Positions 33,135 through 40,242 of a stretch of DNA of 40,242 nt are shown in pieces. Both the position numbers and the translations under genes were made by a program. Below the pieces are notes generated by a model that was given only the letters and a program-made list of their open reading frames with translations, was not told where the DNA came from and did no database searches. This stretch comes from Opitutaceae bacterium (lineage in GTDB: Bacteria; Verrucomicrobiota; Verrucomicrobiia; Opitutales; Opitutaceae): assembly GCA_005792355.1 (NCBI GenBank), contig SXSC01000149.1, forward strand, positions 1 to 40,242, given 5' to 3'. Position 1 is the stretch's first letter. Every line of letters starts with the position of its first letter.

Positions 33135-33212
33135 GGAAAATGTCGGCTCCCTGCGGTCTGCAATTACGGTGGCGAATCGATTGAACCCTGGCCCGGAAGG
33201 CGGCCAGCATTT
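33135..33212. repeat. 78-bp dispersed repeat, copy 2
   Basis: The second copy of the element at 17614-17691, same orientation. It lies in a 302-bp gap between the symporter and the D-2-hydroxyacid dehydrogenase genes, ending 36 bp before the latter's ATG. The remainder of the gap (32947-33134) shows no credible gene. Confidence 0.85.
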
Positions 33213-33248
33213 TCTTCCCAACGTGCTGCCCGTGGCTAAGGTGCTGCC

Positions 33249-34241
33249 ATGTTTCAAGTCTACGTCACCGATCACCTCGCGCCCCCGGCCGAAATCGAGG
33301 TGCGTGAACTTGCCGGCCTCGCTCGCGTGGACTGCCTCCTAGCCCGGGGCCACCACGAGTTGAAAGGGCGCGTCGATGACGCCGACGCCTTGATCATCTT
33401 CCATGAGATCACCCTTCCCGCGGATGTGATCGCGGGACTCCAGCGATGCCGCGTCATCGTCCGGGGCGGCGTGGGCTACGACAACGTCGATCTCGAGGCT
33501 GCGACCGCGCGGGGAATCCCGGTCTGCAATGTGCCCGACTATGGTGTCGATGAGGTCGCCGATCATGCGATCCTTCTGACCCTGGCGTGCAGTCGGGGTC
33601 TGGCGCGCACCGAGCGGCAGCTGCGGCGGACGCTGCAACCGTGGGACTGTCATTCCGTGGAGCCCGTCCCGCGCCTGGCCGGCGCCACCATGGGAATCGT
33701 CGGGCTGGGCCGCATCGGCGCCGCCACGGCCATGCGGGCAAAGGCCATGCGGATGCGGGTGATCGCGTATGACCCGTACCTCCGGCCGGGACTGGAGAAG
33801 AGCTTCGGGGTGCCAATGGTCGATCTCGACACCCTGCTGGCCGAGAGCGATGTCGTATCGCTGCACACGCCATTGACCGGGGAAACCCGCCATCTGATCG
33901 ACGCCCGTGCGCTTTCGAAAATGAAGCCGACCGCGCTGCTCGTCAACACGGCCCGGGGTGCGGTCGTGGACACGGCGGCGCTGGCGGAGGCCCTCGGAGC
34001 CGGGCGTCTGGCGGGAGCCGGCATTGATGTGCTCCCGCAGGAGCCTCCGACCGCGAGTGACCCGCTCATCCAGCTCTGGCGGCAGGAGGATCCGGTGGTC
34101 AATCTGGTGATCACGCCGCACACTGCGTTCTATTCGGAGGCTGGCGTGGTGGAGATACGGACGAAGGCCGCCCGGGAGGTTGCGCGCGTCCTTCGCGGCG
34201 AGGCGCCGAAGTATTGCGTGAACCGGGAGCTGATCGGGTGA
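33249..34241 (+). CDS. D-2-hydroxyacid dehydrogenase, CtBP-like
   Basis: A 330-residue NAD-dependent D-2-hydroxyacid dehydrogenase. Rossmann motif MGIVGLGRIGAATAMRAKAM starts near 148. Catalytic Arg236 is in NTARGAVVD, Glu265 in PQEPP and His291 in TPHTAFYSE. The VRGGVGYDNVDLEAATARGI segment with NVPDYGVDEVADHAI is characteristic of the C-terminal-binding-protein-like subgroup. The C-terminal NREL segment is compact with no ACT domain. It differs clearly from the PGDH-like enzyme at 3239. Its stop overlaps the GTG start of the next gene (GTGA), so the two dehydrogenases are translationally coupled and probably act on the same hydroxy/keto acid pool. Confidence 0.9.
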   Translation: MFQVYVTDHLAPPAEIEVRELAGLARVDCLLARGHHELKGRVDDADALIIFHEITLPADVIAGLQRCRVIVRGGVGYDNVDLEAATARGIPVCNVPDYGVDEVADHAILLTLACSRGLARTERQLRRTLQPWDCHSVEPVPRLAGATMGIVGLGRIGAATAMRAKAMRMRVIAYDPYLRPGLEKSFGVPMVDLDTLLAESDVVSLHTPLTGETRHLIDARALSKMKPTALLVNTARGAVVDTAALAEALGAGRLAGAGIDVLPQEPPTASDPLIQLWRQEDPVVNLVITPHTAFYSEAGVVEIRTKAAREVARVLRGEAPKYCVNRELIG

Positions 34242-35299
34242 AGATCGCAATCGGACAGCTGGAAGGCTTTTGCAGCGAGGTGTTGCGGCGGGCAGGAGTA
34301 GACGAGGCCGGCGCGCTCACGACCGCAAGAATCCTGGTTCTGGCCGATGCCTGGGGCGTTTTCACGCATGGCGTGAGGAATCTGGGCGGTTACCTGCAGC
34401 GAATCCAAGCAGGAGGCATTCGCGCGACTGGACAACCTCGCGTCACCGCGGACGGTCCCGCCTGGGCACTCGTCGATGGAGACGCGGCCCTCGGAATGGT
34501 GGGCGGGGCGTTCGCCATGCGGACGGCGATGCAAAAGGCGCGGGCCTGCGGGATCGGTTACGCCGGACTCCGCAACACCTGTCACTTCGGCGCAGCCGGT
34601 TGCTACGCCGTGATGGCGGCGCGAGACGGGATGATCGGGATCGCCATGGCCAATGACACTCCCACGGTGACCGCGCCGGGGGCCGCCGGGCCGGTGATGG
34701 GAAGCAATCCCTTCGCGTTCGCGGCTCCGGCCGGCGATGAGCCGCCGGTCGTGCTCGACATTGCCACCAGCACGGTGGCCGGGGGAAAGGTGTTCCTCGC
34801 CGCGGCCCGCGGGGAACCGATTCCCGAAGGCTGGGTGGTGGACGGCAACGGCGCTCCGACCACCGATCCGACCGTGTTCACCGCCTTTCCGCACCGCGGC
34901 GCCCTGACGCCGATGGCCGCCCACAAGGGCTACGGCTTCGCCTTCATGATCGAGACGCTCACCTCCATCCTCGCGGGGGCGGGTGTGGTGCGGACCCTGG
35001 CCAGTTGGTCCTTTTCCGATTCGTCCGTGCCCACCGACCATTCGGCCGCGTTCATCGCAGTGAATGTGGCAGCGATGCCGACCGGGAGCGCATTCCAGGA
35101 CAAGGTGGGCGCGATGATCCGGGAGATCCGCGCCCTGCCGAAAGCGGCGGGAGCCGGGAGGATTTACGTGCCGGGAGAACTGGAATGGGAGAGGCACGCG
35201 CGGGCGGTGCAGGAGGGCATAGACCTGCCCGCGGAAGTCGCCTCCGCGCTCCGGGATGTGGCAATGAAGATGGGCGTGGTCGGGCTGCCGTCGTCATGA
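34238..35299 (+). CDS. Ldh-family (malate/L-lactate/ureidoglycolate) dehydrogenase
   Basis: A 353-residue protein of the malate/L-lactate dehydrogenase family (PF02615), which uses a non-Rossmann NAD(P) fold. Catalytic His44 lies in FTHGVRNLGGY, matching S/T-HG-x-x-R. NTCHFGAAGCYAVMAA (about 115), IGIAMANDTPTVTAPG, MGSNPFAFAAP and HKGYGFAFMIETLTSIL (about 231) are the usual conserved blocks. GTG 34238 is chosen because it overlaps the previous stop (GTGA) and gives the correct N-terminus VKIAIGQL; a TTG further upstream is less likely. Typical substrates are 2-hydroxy acids such as malate, ureidoglycolate or sugar acids like 2,3-diketo-gulonate. Confidence 0.9.
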   Translation: MKIAIGQLEGFCSEVLRRAGVDEAGALTTARILVLADAWGVFTHGVRNLGGYLQRIQAGGIRATGQPRVTADGPAWALVDGDAALGMVGGAFAMRTAMQKARACGIGYAGLRNTCHFGAAGCYAVMAARDGMIGIAMANDTPTVTAPGAAGPVMGSNPFAFAAPAGDEPPVVLDIATSTVAGGKVFLAAARGEPIPEGWVVDGNGAPTTDPTVFTAFPHRGALTPMAAHKGYGFAFMIETLTSILAGAGVVRTLASWSFSDSSVPTDHSAAFIAVNVAAMPTGSAFQDKVGAMIREIRALPKAAGAGRIYVPGELEWERHARAVQEGIDLPAEVASALRDVAMKMGVVGLPSS

Positions 35300-35363
35300 C
35301 GAGTGAGCCCTCCGGCCTGGGCCGGGCCACCGCCGGGCCAGATCCGGGGCCTCACGGTTCAGT

Positions 35364-35397
35364 GCGATCGGCTGTCTCGTACGAGACATCCAATCGC
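35364..35397. repeat. 34-bp near-palindrome between convergent genes
   Basis: A perfect 16-bp palindrome TGTCTCGTACGAGACA (35373-35388) is nested in outer arms GCGAT (35364-35368) and ATCGC (35393-35397) with symmetric 4-nt spacers. It lies between the 3' ends of the Ldh-family and Nramp-like genes. It may be a bidirectional terminator stem or, since the core has no loop, a protein-binding site. Confidence 0.6.
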
Positions 35398-35457
35398 ACA
35401 AGCGACCGGCTGGGCGGATCGGTCTGTGGTTGCTCGCCGGCAGGAACGGTTTCCGGC

Positions 35458-36936
35458 TCAGCGGCGGCGCGCGCGCCCCAGAAGGGATGCGGCCCCGATT
35501 CCGAATCCGATCGTCCCGGTGAGAATGGCAGGGCCGACCCATCCGCTGAAGTCGATGGAACCCTTGATGCCAAGCCCGAGGAAGAGGGTTGCGCCGGCGG
35601 CGTTGAGTGCGAGGAGTGGGAGGTTGAGCCGTTCGCCACGGGCCACAAAGCGCCACTCGACCCAAAGGTTGAGGAGACTGATGATCCCGCAGGCCAGGAC
35701 GCCGGTGAAGAGGTTGGCCGGGGTCAGCAGCACTACGAAGCGGACCGGCGCAGCCGAGGGATTGAACCAACGCTGCGCGAGGGTTGCGAGGAGAAGCCCC
35801 AGCCCCATGAAGCTGCACCAGCGGACCGCCCAGGCGCGAACGCGTGGCTCGTCAGCAGAGAGCCGCTGCCATCCAAAGGCCGCCACCATCTCCCGCAGGA
35901 TGGTCGGGGCGACTTCGATCGTCCCGTAGAGCGTTCCGCCCATGGCGAGCAGCGCTCCCGCGAAATAGAGCGGGGTCAGCCACGCTCCTCCGGCGCCGAC
36001 GAACTGCGCCTGCAGCGTCAGCAAATCGGCGCCGCCCGGGACGCGGTGCTGCGAACCGAGCACGATGTGGCCACAAGCCACGAAGACTACGCTGAAGATC
36101 AGCACCGCCACGAAGCTGAGGGAGCAGTCGAGGAGGATGATCCGCCTGAGTTCCCTGCAGGCGCACGGGTCCGCGCTACGCCGCGCCTGCGTGTCCCGAT
36201 GTTTTTCGCGGAGCCACGTGACATAGGCGAGGTAGTCGTAGCCGCCGCCCCCCAGCACGCCGGCGTAGGTGGCGACCTCCACCCAGACCGGCCGATCCGC
36301 AAACTCGGTCATGGTCGCGGCCCATTCCGGATAGTGCATGGGACCGAGATGGAGCAATCCCCCGAGCAGCGCAGCGACGTCCGGCTTCAGGAGGACCAGG
36401 GAGACCAGGACGGTGACGAGCATCAACGCCACGATGCCGGTTTGGAGCTTCTCCTGCCGCGCATAGGTGCCCGTCGCGGAGAGGATCATCGTGAGGAGCA
36501 GGGTGACCACCGCCCACCCCAGGGCTCCGGTTCCGCGGAGCGCTCCGGTGGTGTTCGTGAGGCTCGCGAGCAACGTCCCGATGGTTCCGGCATGAAAGCT
36601 GACCCAGACGGGGAACGAGATCATCGCGAGGAGGAAGAAGGTCAGTGGAAGCCAGCCCCGTGGTCCCGGAAGATCCACCCAGCGCTGGAACGGATGCCGT
36701 TCCGTGTTCACCCAATGGGTGGCGCTAGCGAAGACCAGAGCCCACTTCAATGTCAGCACGAGCACGAAGAGCCCGAGAACCTGGTAGCCAAAGAGCGCCC
36801 CGGCCCGCGAGGAGAAGACCAGTTCGCCGCTGCCGATGGTCAGCGAGGCCATGATCGCGCCGGGCCCAAGCTGGTGGAAAATCCCGCGCACCGACCTGCG
36901 CGCTTCTGCCTGGGCCGGACCGGCGATGTTGGGCAC
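35458..36936 (-). CDS. Nramp-like transporter lacking canonical metal motifs
   Basis: A 492-residue inner-membrane protein with about 11-12 predicted helices and an N-terminal QLGPGAIMASLTIGSGELVF (22-41) that aligns with Nramp helix 1. The canonical metal-binding DPGN is here GSGE (35-38), and the helix 6 MPH motif aligns with glycines in AGVLGGGGYDYLAY. Nramp-fold relatives without these residues have been predicted or shown to carry other substrates. The gene is convergent with the dehydrogenase operon. Its start at 36936 begins MPNIAGPAQAEARRSVRG. The substrate is unknown; an organic acid or sugar is as plausible as a metal. Confidence 0.7.
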   Translation of the reverse strand: MPNIAGPAQAEARRSVRGIFHQLGPGAIMASLTIGSGELVFSSRAGALFGYQVLGLFVLVLTLKWALVFASATHWVNTERHPFQRWVDLPGPRGWLPLTFFLLAMISFPVWVSFHAGTIGTLLASLTNTTGALRGTGALGWAVVTLLLTMILSATGTYARQEKLQTGIVALMLVTVLVSLVLLKPDVAALLGGLLHLGPMHYPEWAATMTEFADRPVWVEVATYAGVLGGGGYDYLAYVTWLREKHRDTQARRSADPCACRELRRIILLDCSLSFVAVLIFSVVFVACGHIVLGSQHRVPGGADLLTLQAQFVGAGGAWLTPLYFAGALLAMGGTLYGTIEVAPTILREMVAAFGWQRLSADEPRVRAWAVRWCSFMGLGLLLATLAQRWFNPSAAPVRFVVLLTPANLFTGVLACGIISLLNLWVEWRFVARGERLNLPLLALNAAGATLFLGLGIKGSIDFSGWVGPAILTGTIGFGIGAASLLGRARRR

Positions 36937-37224
36937 GCCTCATTTCGACACCATCGCACCCTCCCACGACAAGCCGGAAGTGAGAACGTCGCGACGATCC
37001 GACTCCTCCCGGTCCAACGGCCTCAGAATCCAGTTTCCTTCCACTCACTGGGTTTGCCGGTCCTTCGGTCGACTTGACCCGTTTGGATCGACCGCCGAAT
37101 GGGCGTTGTCGGCGTCGAAAATCCGCTCTGAAAAACGGCTGTGACAAAGCGTAGCCCTCCGAAGCGATGTCCAATTTATTGCGACGCTGTGTATGATAGC
37201 AGAAAGTCGTCGACTAAGATTGGA

Positions 37225-37806
37225 TCAGACAGCGAATACCTTGGCACCGGGGCGGATGATGACGGTCTTGGGACCGGCGAATGCGCAGTAGTAGCCTCGG
37301 ATGCCCTGGTCGATGAACTGGATCGCGGATTTGACCGCTTCGGTGGAGGCGTGGGGATCGCGCAGCGCGAACTTGGCGAACGGCATGCAGGGCGTGGCCA
37401 CGATCACGTTCGTGAGGGTGGCGATGCCATCGGCGGTCTCGATCGCGATGCCGTTGGCAACCTCGTCCAGCGTGACGCTCGGCGCGGTGCCCTCGACGAT
37501 GATGTTCTCGGCGGCGCAACCGAAGGTGAAGGAATTCCCGAAGCGGGCGCGCATGGTGTCGTAGTGGCGGGAGAAGCCGACGCAGAGGGTGTTCTCGCCC
37601 CGGCTTCGCGTAAATGGGTGCATCGCATTATGCACATCCACGATGCAGCTGCCGTCCCGCGCGGGCGCCCACGCACCGCCGGGCGTAAGGAACAACTCTT
37701 CCACCACGAGCAGCGCGGCGGGGTCAAAGTAGCGCGTTGGACCCGTGCCGATGGTCAGGCTTGAGCGTTGGATTTGCAGCCGGGCGATGGTGCCGAGGAG
37801 TGTCAT
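37225..37806 (-). CDS. MOSC-domain-like protein
   Basis: A 193-residue protein with features of the MOSC (molybdenum cofactor sulfurase C-terminal) fold. GSCIVDVHNAMHPFTRSRGE, then a turn and VGFSRHYDTMRARFG, then SFTFGCAAENIIVEG, which parallels the MOSC consensus GENI-x-VEG. The usual conserved Cys of MOSC proteins is not evident; a Cys precedes AAENI. MOSC proteins handle Moco or related pterin/sulfur chemistry, but remote members have unknown substrates. No signal or membrane segment is present. The gene is separated from the Nramp-like gene by 288 bp with no recognised feature and is divergent from the TctC gene. Confidence 0.55.
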   Translation of the reverse strand: MTLLGTIARLQIQRSSLTIGTGPTRYFDPAALLVVEELFLTPGGAWAPARDGSCIVDVHNAMHPFTRSRGENTLCVGFSRHYDTMRARFGNSFTFGCAAENIIVEGTAPSVTLDEVANGIAIETADGIATLTNVIVATPCMPFAKFALRDPHASTEAVKSAIQFIDQGIRGYYCAFAGPKTVIIRPGAKVFAV

Positions 37807-38293
37807 GCGGGTGGAGTTAGTAGTATGAGCAAAGTCACATCACCACGGATTTCACGTTCGCGCCAGGCAACTGGTCAACAATCCGTTACCTCTTCCGGGA
37901 GGTCGTCGATTCAGCACGCCCCCACCTTGCAGGCTCCGCCAGTCCCCGCCCTCGCAAAGGGAGTCGTGTTACCTACCAGTCGCCGCCCCAAAACCGGATT
38001 TTGGCCGTGACAGAAAGAAACAGGATGCGCGCGGACTCGGATCGTGCATGCAGGAGAGCGGTTCTTTCCGCGAGGCAGGCGATCCATCGTCGCTATGCTG
38101 GTGTTTTTCCAAGCCCGTCTTTCGGTCTGATTCCGAAGGCCGTGTGTGGTGTCATTGGTGGCGCGTCCGCGCAAGCTGGCGGCAAAACTTGGCTACGCCC
38201 TCCAACCCCTCCGAGCAGTGGCTGTCTCTTGAGAGAGGAGGCGTCACCAAAAGAGTAGACTGCGGCCAAAGGGCCGGCACACTCGCAGCCGTC
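37807..38293. other. Divergent intergenic region before the TctC gene
   Basis: No protein-like frame is visible in these 487 bp, which separate the minus-strand MOSC-like gene from the plus-strand TctC gene and must contain both promoters. A GAGAGAGGAGG purine tract at about 38231-38241 is too far from the ATG at 38294 to be its ribosome-binding site. No clear terminator or riboswitch-like structure was found. Confidence 0.5.
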
Positions 38294-39253
38294 ATGACAC
38301 GCCACCCCCTCGTCGTCCTCGTCTCGCTGTTGCTGGTTACCCTGGCCGGGGCCGCCGATTATCCCGTGCGTCCGATTACCTTCATCGTGCCTTGGGGCGC
38401 GGGCGGCGGCACGGATGCGGTCGGGCGCGTCATCGCCTCGCTCCTGGAACGCGACTTGGGCCGGCCGGTGAACGTGGTCAATCGCACCGGCGGCAGCGGC
38501 GTGGTGGGACACAGCGCGATCGCGAATGCGCGGCCCGACGGCTACACGCTCGGCATCCTGACGGTCGAGATTGTGATGATGCACCACCAGAAACTCACGC
38601 CGCTCACCGGGGCATCGTTCACTCCGCTGGGAATGATCAACCTCGATCCCACGGCGATTCAGGTCCGGGCCGATTCACCGTATCACAGTCTCGGCGACAT
38701 CCTGAACGCGATCCGCGCGAAGCCGGGAAAGCTCAAGGCGTCCGGGACGGCGCAGGGCGGCATCTGGCACGTGGCGCTGTATGGCTTGTTGCAGGAGCAG
38801 AAGATCGCGCCCGACGCGGTGGTGTGGATCCCCAGCGCGAGCAACGCCGCGGGGTTGCTCGATCTCGTGGCCGGCGGCGTCGATCTGGTGCCGGGTTCCC
38901 ACCCCGAAGGCCGTTCGCTGATCGACGCGGGCAAGGTGCGGAGCGTGGTGATTTTCGACGAGAAGCCTTCCCCGCTCTATCCAGCGGTGCCGACGGGGGT
39001 GCAGGCGACCGGCACGGCCTGGAGCATGGGGGCCTGGCGCGGGATCGGCGCGCCGCGCAACCTGCCGAAGGCGATCGAGGCGCGACTGCAGGCCGCGGTG
39101 AAAAAGGCGTACGAGAGCAAGGAATTCGAGACCTTCATGGTGCAGCGCGGCTTCGGGATGCGCTGGGCGGGGCCGGCCGAGTTCGGGGCGTTCATGGCCC
39201 GGGAGGATGTGAAGATGGGCACGGTGATGAAAGCGGTGGGGTTGGCGAAATAG
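38294..39253 (+). CDS. Tripartite tricarboxylate transporter substrate-binding protein (TctC/Bug)
   Basis: A 319-residue periplasmic binding protein of the TctC/Bug family. It has a signal peptide (LVVLVSLLLVTLAGAA, cleavage near 21), then YPVRPITFIVPWGAGGGTDAVGR, the family hallmark, and ENRTGGSGVVG-like VNRTGGSGVVGHSAIANARP with DGYTLGI. Binding proteins of this family capture carboxylates such as citrate, glutamate, nicotinate or terephthalate. ATG 38294 is chosen for the signal peptide; the frame is open upstream but not signal-like. The two membrane subunits follow in order, giving a complete three-part system. Confidence 0.92.
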   Translation: MTRHPLVVLVSLLLVTLAGAADYPVRPITFIVPWGAGGGTDAVGRVIASLLERDLGRPVNVVNRTGGSGVVGHSAIANARPDGYTLGILTVEIVMMHHQKLTPLTGASFTPLGMINLDPTAIQVRADSPYHSLGDILNAIRAKPGKLKASGTAQGGIWHVALYGLLQEQKIAPDAVVWIPSASNAAGLLDLVAGGVDLVPGSHPEGRSLIDAGKVRSVVIFDEKPSPLYPAVPTGVQATGTAWSMGAWRGIGAPRNLPKAIEARLQAAVKKAYESKEFETFMVQRGFGMRWAGPAEFGAFMAREDVKMGTVMKAVGLAK

Positions 39254-39330
39254 AGAGCCTTGGAACAAGCCGCGAGGTATTTGAACAAGACGTCTCCACC
39301 ACCCATGCGTCCAACACCAACGCCGGCCAA

Positions 39331-39399
39331 TGTAGGAGCGGGTTTACCCCGCGATGGATCGTCGTTGCGAATGCAGCGCGGCGTAAAGCCGCTCCTACA
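39331..39399. repeat. Palindromic repeat with TGTAGGAGCGG arms
   Basis: Two 24-bp arms (39331-39354 and 39376-39399) pair with three mismatches around a 21-nt loop; the outer 11 bp are perfect. It is a full version of the unit seen as a half copy at 18524-18547 and lies between TctC and TctB, where a strong stem could lower expression of the membrane subunits relative to the binding protein. Confidence 0.8.
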
Positions 39400-39450
39400 A
39401 CAATCCAAGCCGGAGCCGCGCGCGGAGCGCACGGCCCACCTTCTGACTCC

Positions 39451-39921
39451 ATGCAACTAAACGACCGGATCGCGGGGCTTCTGGTGTTCTTGGCCGGGGC
39501 CGGCATTGCGCTCTACGCCCTGACGTTTCCGTCGACGCCGGGCGCGGGGATTGGACCCGGCGCGTTTCCCCTGCTGATCGGCGTCGGCCTATCGCTCTGT
39601 GGCACCGTCCTCATCTGGGGCGGGTGGGTGCAACGCGGTGGGCCGAGGTTGGACGCGGAGGAAACGCCGGCATCACCGCGGCTCGCGTTCAACGGCGTGC
39701 TCGTGGTTGGCGCGCTCGTTTTTTACGCCCTCGCGGCGGAGACGGTCGGGTTCTTTCTCGCGGGTTCTGTTTTCCTCGCGAGCCTCTTCCTCGCCTTCGG
39801 CGTGAACCGGCGGTGGATCGCGCCGCTGGCGGTGGCGGTGACGCTGGGGATCCACGTGGCATTCTACACCCTGCTGCGCGTGCCGTTGCCGTGGGGCTGG
39901 TTTGAAGGGATGGCCTGGTGA
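39451..39921 (+). CDS. Tripartite tricarboxylate transporter small membrane subunit (TctB)
   Basis: A 156-residue membrane protein with four predicted helices, the small subunit of the tripartite tricarboxylate transporter. The first helix follows MQLNDRIAGLLVFLAGAGIA. The turn PGAGIGPGAFPLLIGVGLSL is the conserved TctB segment (GPGxFP). Further helices run at about 82-95, 98-117 and 121-140. It associates with TctA in the inner membrane to move the substrate delivered by TctC. Its TGA overlaps the TctA start (TGATG). ATG 39451 gives the expected N-terminus. Confidence 0.88.
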   Translation: MQLNDRIAGLLVFLAGAGIALYALTFPSTPGAGIGPGAFPLLIGVGLSLCGTVLIWGGWVQRGGPRLDAEETPASPRLAFNGVLVVGALVFYALAAETVGFFLAGSVFLASLFLAFGVNRRWIAPLAVAVTLGIHVAFYTLLRVPLPWGWFEGMAW

Positions 39922-40242
39922 TGACGCACGTGCTCGAAGCCTTCCGGATCGTGTTCGATCCCTACGTGCTCGGGGTCGTGCTGGCCTCGGCGCTGTTCGG
40001 ACTTTGCGTGGGGGCGATCCCCGGCCTGACCGCCACCATGGCGGTGGCGCTCCTCGTGCCGATCACGTTTCATCTGCCGCCCGTGCCCGCGATTGCATGC
40101 ATGGTGACGGTGACCGCGATGGCGATCTTCGCCGGCGACATCCCGGGCGCTTTGCTGCGGATCCCGGGCACCCCGGCGTCGGGGGGGTTTTGCGATGAGG
40201 CCCATGCGATGACGCGCAAGGGCCAGGCCGAACTCGTGCTCG
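39921..40242 (+). CDS. Tripartite tricarboxylate transporter large membrane subunit (TctA), partial
   Basis: The first 107 residues of TctA, cut by the window edge; the full family is about 500 residues. It starts at ATG 39921 overlapping the TctB stop. Residues read MTHVLEAFRIVFDPYVLG, then GAIPGLTATMAVALLVPITF (the conserved GxxPGLT segment, about 32-51) and LRIPGTPAS (about 85-93) near the substrate path. GGFCDEAHAMTRKGQAE continues the conserved loop. It is the transporter's main translocation subunit. Confidence 0.9.
   Translation, partial: MTHVLEAFRIVFDPYVLGVVLASALFGLCVGAIPGLTATMAVALLVPITFHLPPVPAIACMVTVTAMAIFAGDIPGALLRIPGTPASGGFCDEAHAMTRKGQAELVL

Noticed and set aside
31831..33210. 459-residue minus-strand frame opposite the symporter
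   Set aside because: The symporter has clear SSS motifs. The only shared feature is the 78-bp repeat at its start, which is reported as a repeat rather than as coding.
35005..37077. 690-residue plus-strand frame
   Set aside because: It runs antisense through the Nramp-like gene; its Arg/Glu/Gly-rich content has no fold-like pattern.

Overview
The window is GC-rich, gene-dense DNA from a heterotrophic Gram-negative bacterium, most likely Verrucomicrobiota of the Opitutus type. This is inference from content. There is a TonB-dependent receptor with a carboxypeptidase-like N-domain and no SusD partner. There is a DUF1080 protein, several Gfo/Idh/MocA enzymes (one with a Tat signal), a DUF4038 glycosidase, a GH38 alpha-mannosidase, Asp-box sialidase-like proteins and an SSS symporter. 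Many short palindromic repeats sit between genes. I saw no rRNA, tRNA or CRISPR array, and no phylogenetic marker gene.

Layout. (1) 1-560: two decayed gene ends, an SRPBCC protein (-) and a DUF4143 ATPase (+), meet at an 11-bp tandem repeat. (2) 796-10616: a same-strand, partly overlapping cluster encodes a mevalonate-kinase-like GHMP kinase, a cyclase-family protein, a ribulose-phosphate-epimerase-like protein, a D-2-hydroxyacid dehydrogenase, a zinc alcohol dehydrogenase, an SDR, a secreted apiosidase-like DUF4038 glycosidase and a GH38 alpha-mannosidase. It looks like a glycan or sugar-acid degradation unit. (3) 10622-11182: a gene graveyard with remnants of an MFS transporter, an aldo/keto reductase and a DUF486 membrane protein. 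(4) 11157-13962: a Gfo/Idh oxidoreductase (-), a small unknown protein and a secreted DUF1080 protein. (5) 13963-14973: about 1 kb of mosaic intergenic repeats, including one of two copies of a 110-bp repeat that flank the DUF1080 gene. (6) 14974-19121: a membrane-anchored HEAT-repeat protein (-), a Mu-like portal/head-protein remnant joined to a dispersed 78-bp repeat, and a ParE/RelE-type toxin-antitoxin pair (-).

(7) 19546-35299: the main catabolic locus, all on the + strand. It starts with an AraC regulator, followed by a TonB receptor, an alpha/beta-hydrolase fused to an Asp-box sialidase-like domain, an FAD oxidoreductase, a second Asp-box protein, a GH109-like Tat-exported Gfo/Idh protein, a URO-D-family protein, an SSS symporter, a CtBP-like D-2-hydroxyacid dehydrogenase and a malate/lactate-type (Ldh family) dehydrogenase. 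Many starts overlap the preceding stop. A plausible reading is that the receptor takes up a glycan or glycoside, exported enzymes release the sugar, the symporter imports it, and the dehydrogenases process the resulting hydroxy acids. The substrate cannot be read from sequence. (8) 35458-40242: a divergent Nramp-like transporter lacking the metal-binding motifs (-), a MOSC-like protein (-), and a tripartite tricarboxylate transporter (TctC, TctB, and TctA cut by the window edge).

The strongest candidates for something undescribed are the receptor locus, with its hydrolase/sialidase-like fusion, and the 78-bp dispersed repeat that borders a phage remnant exactly at one copy.
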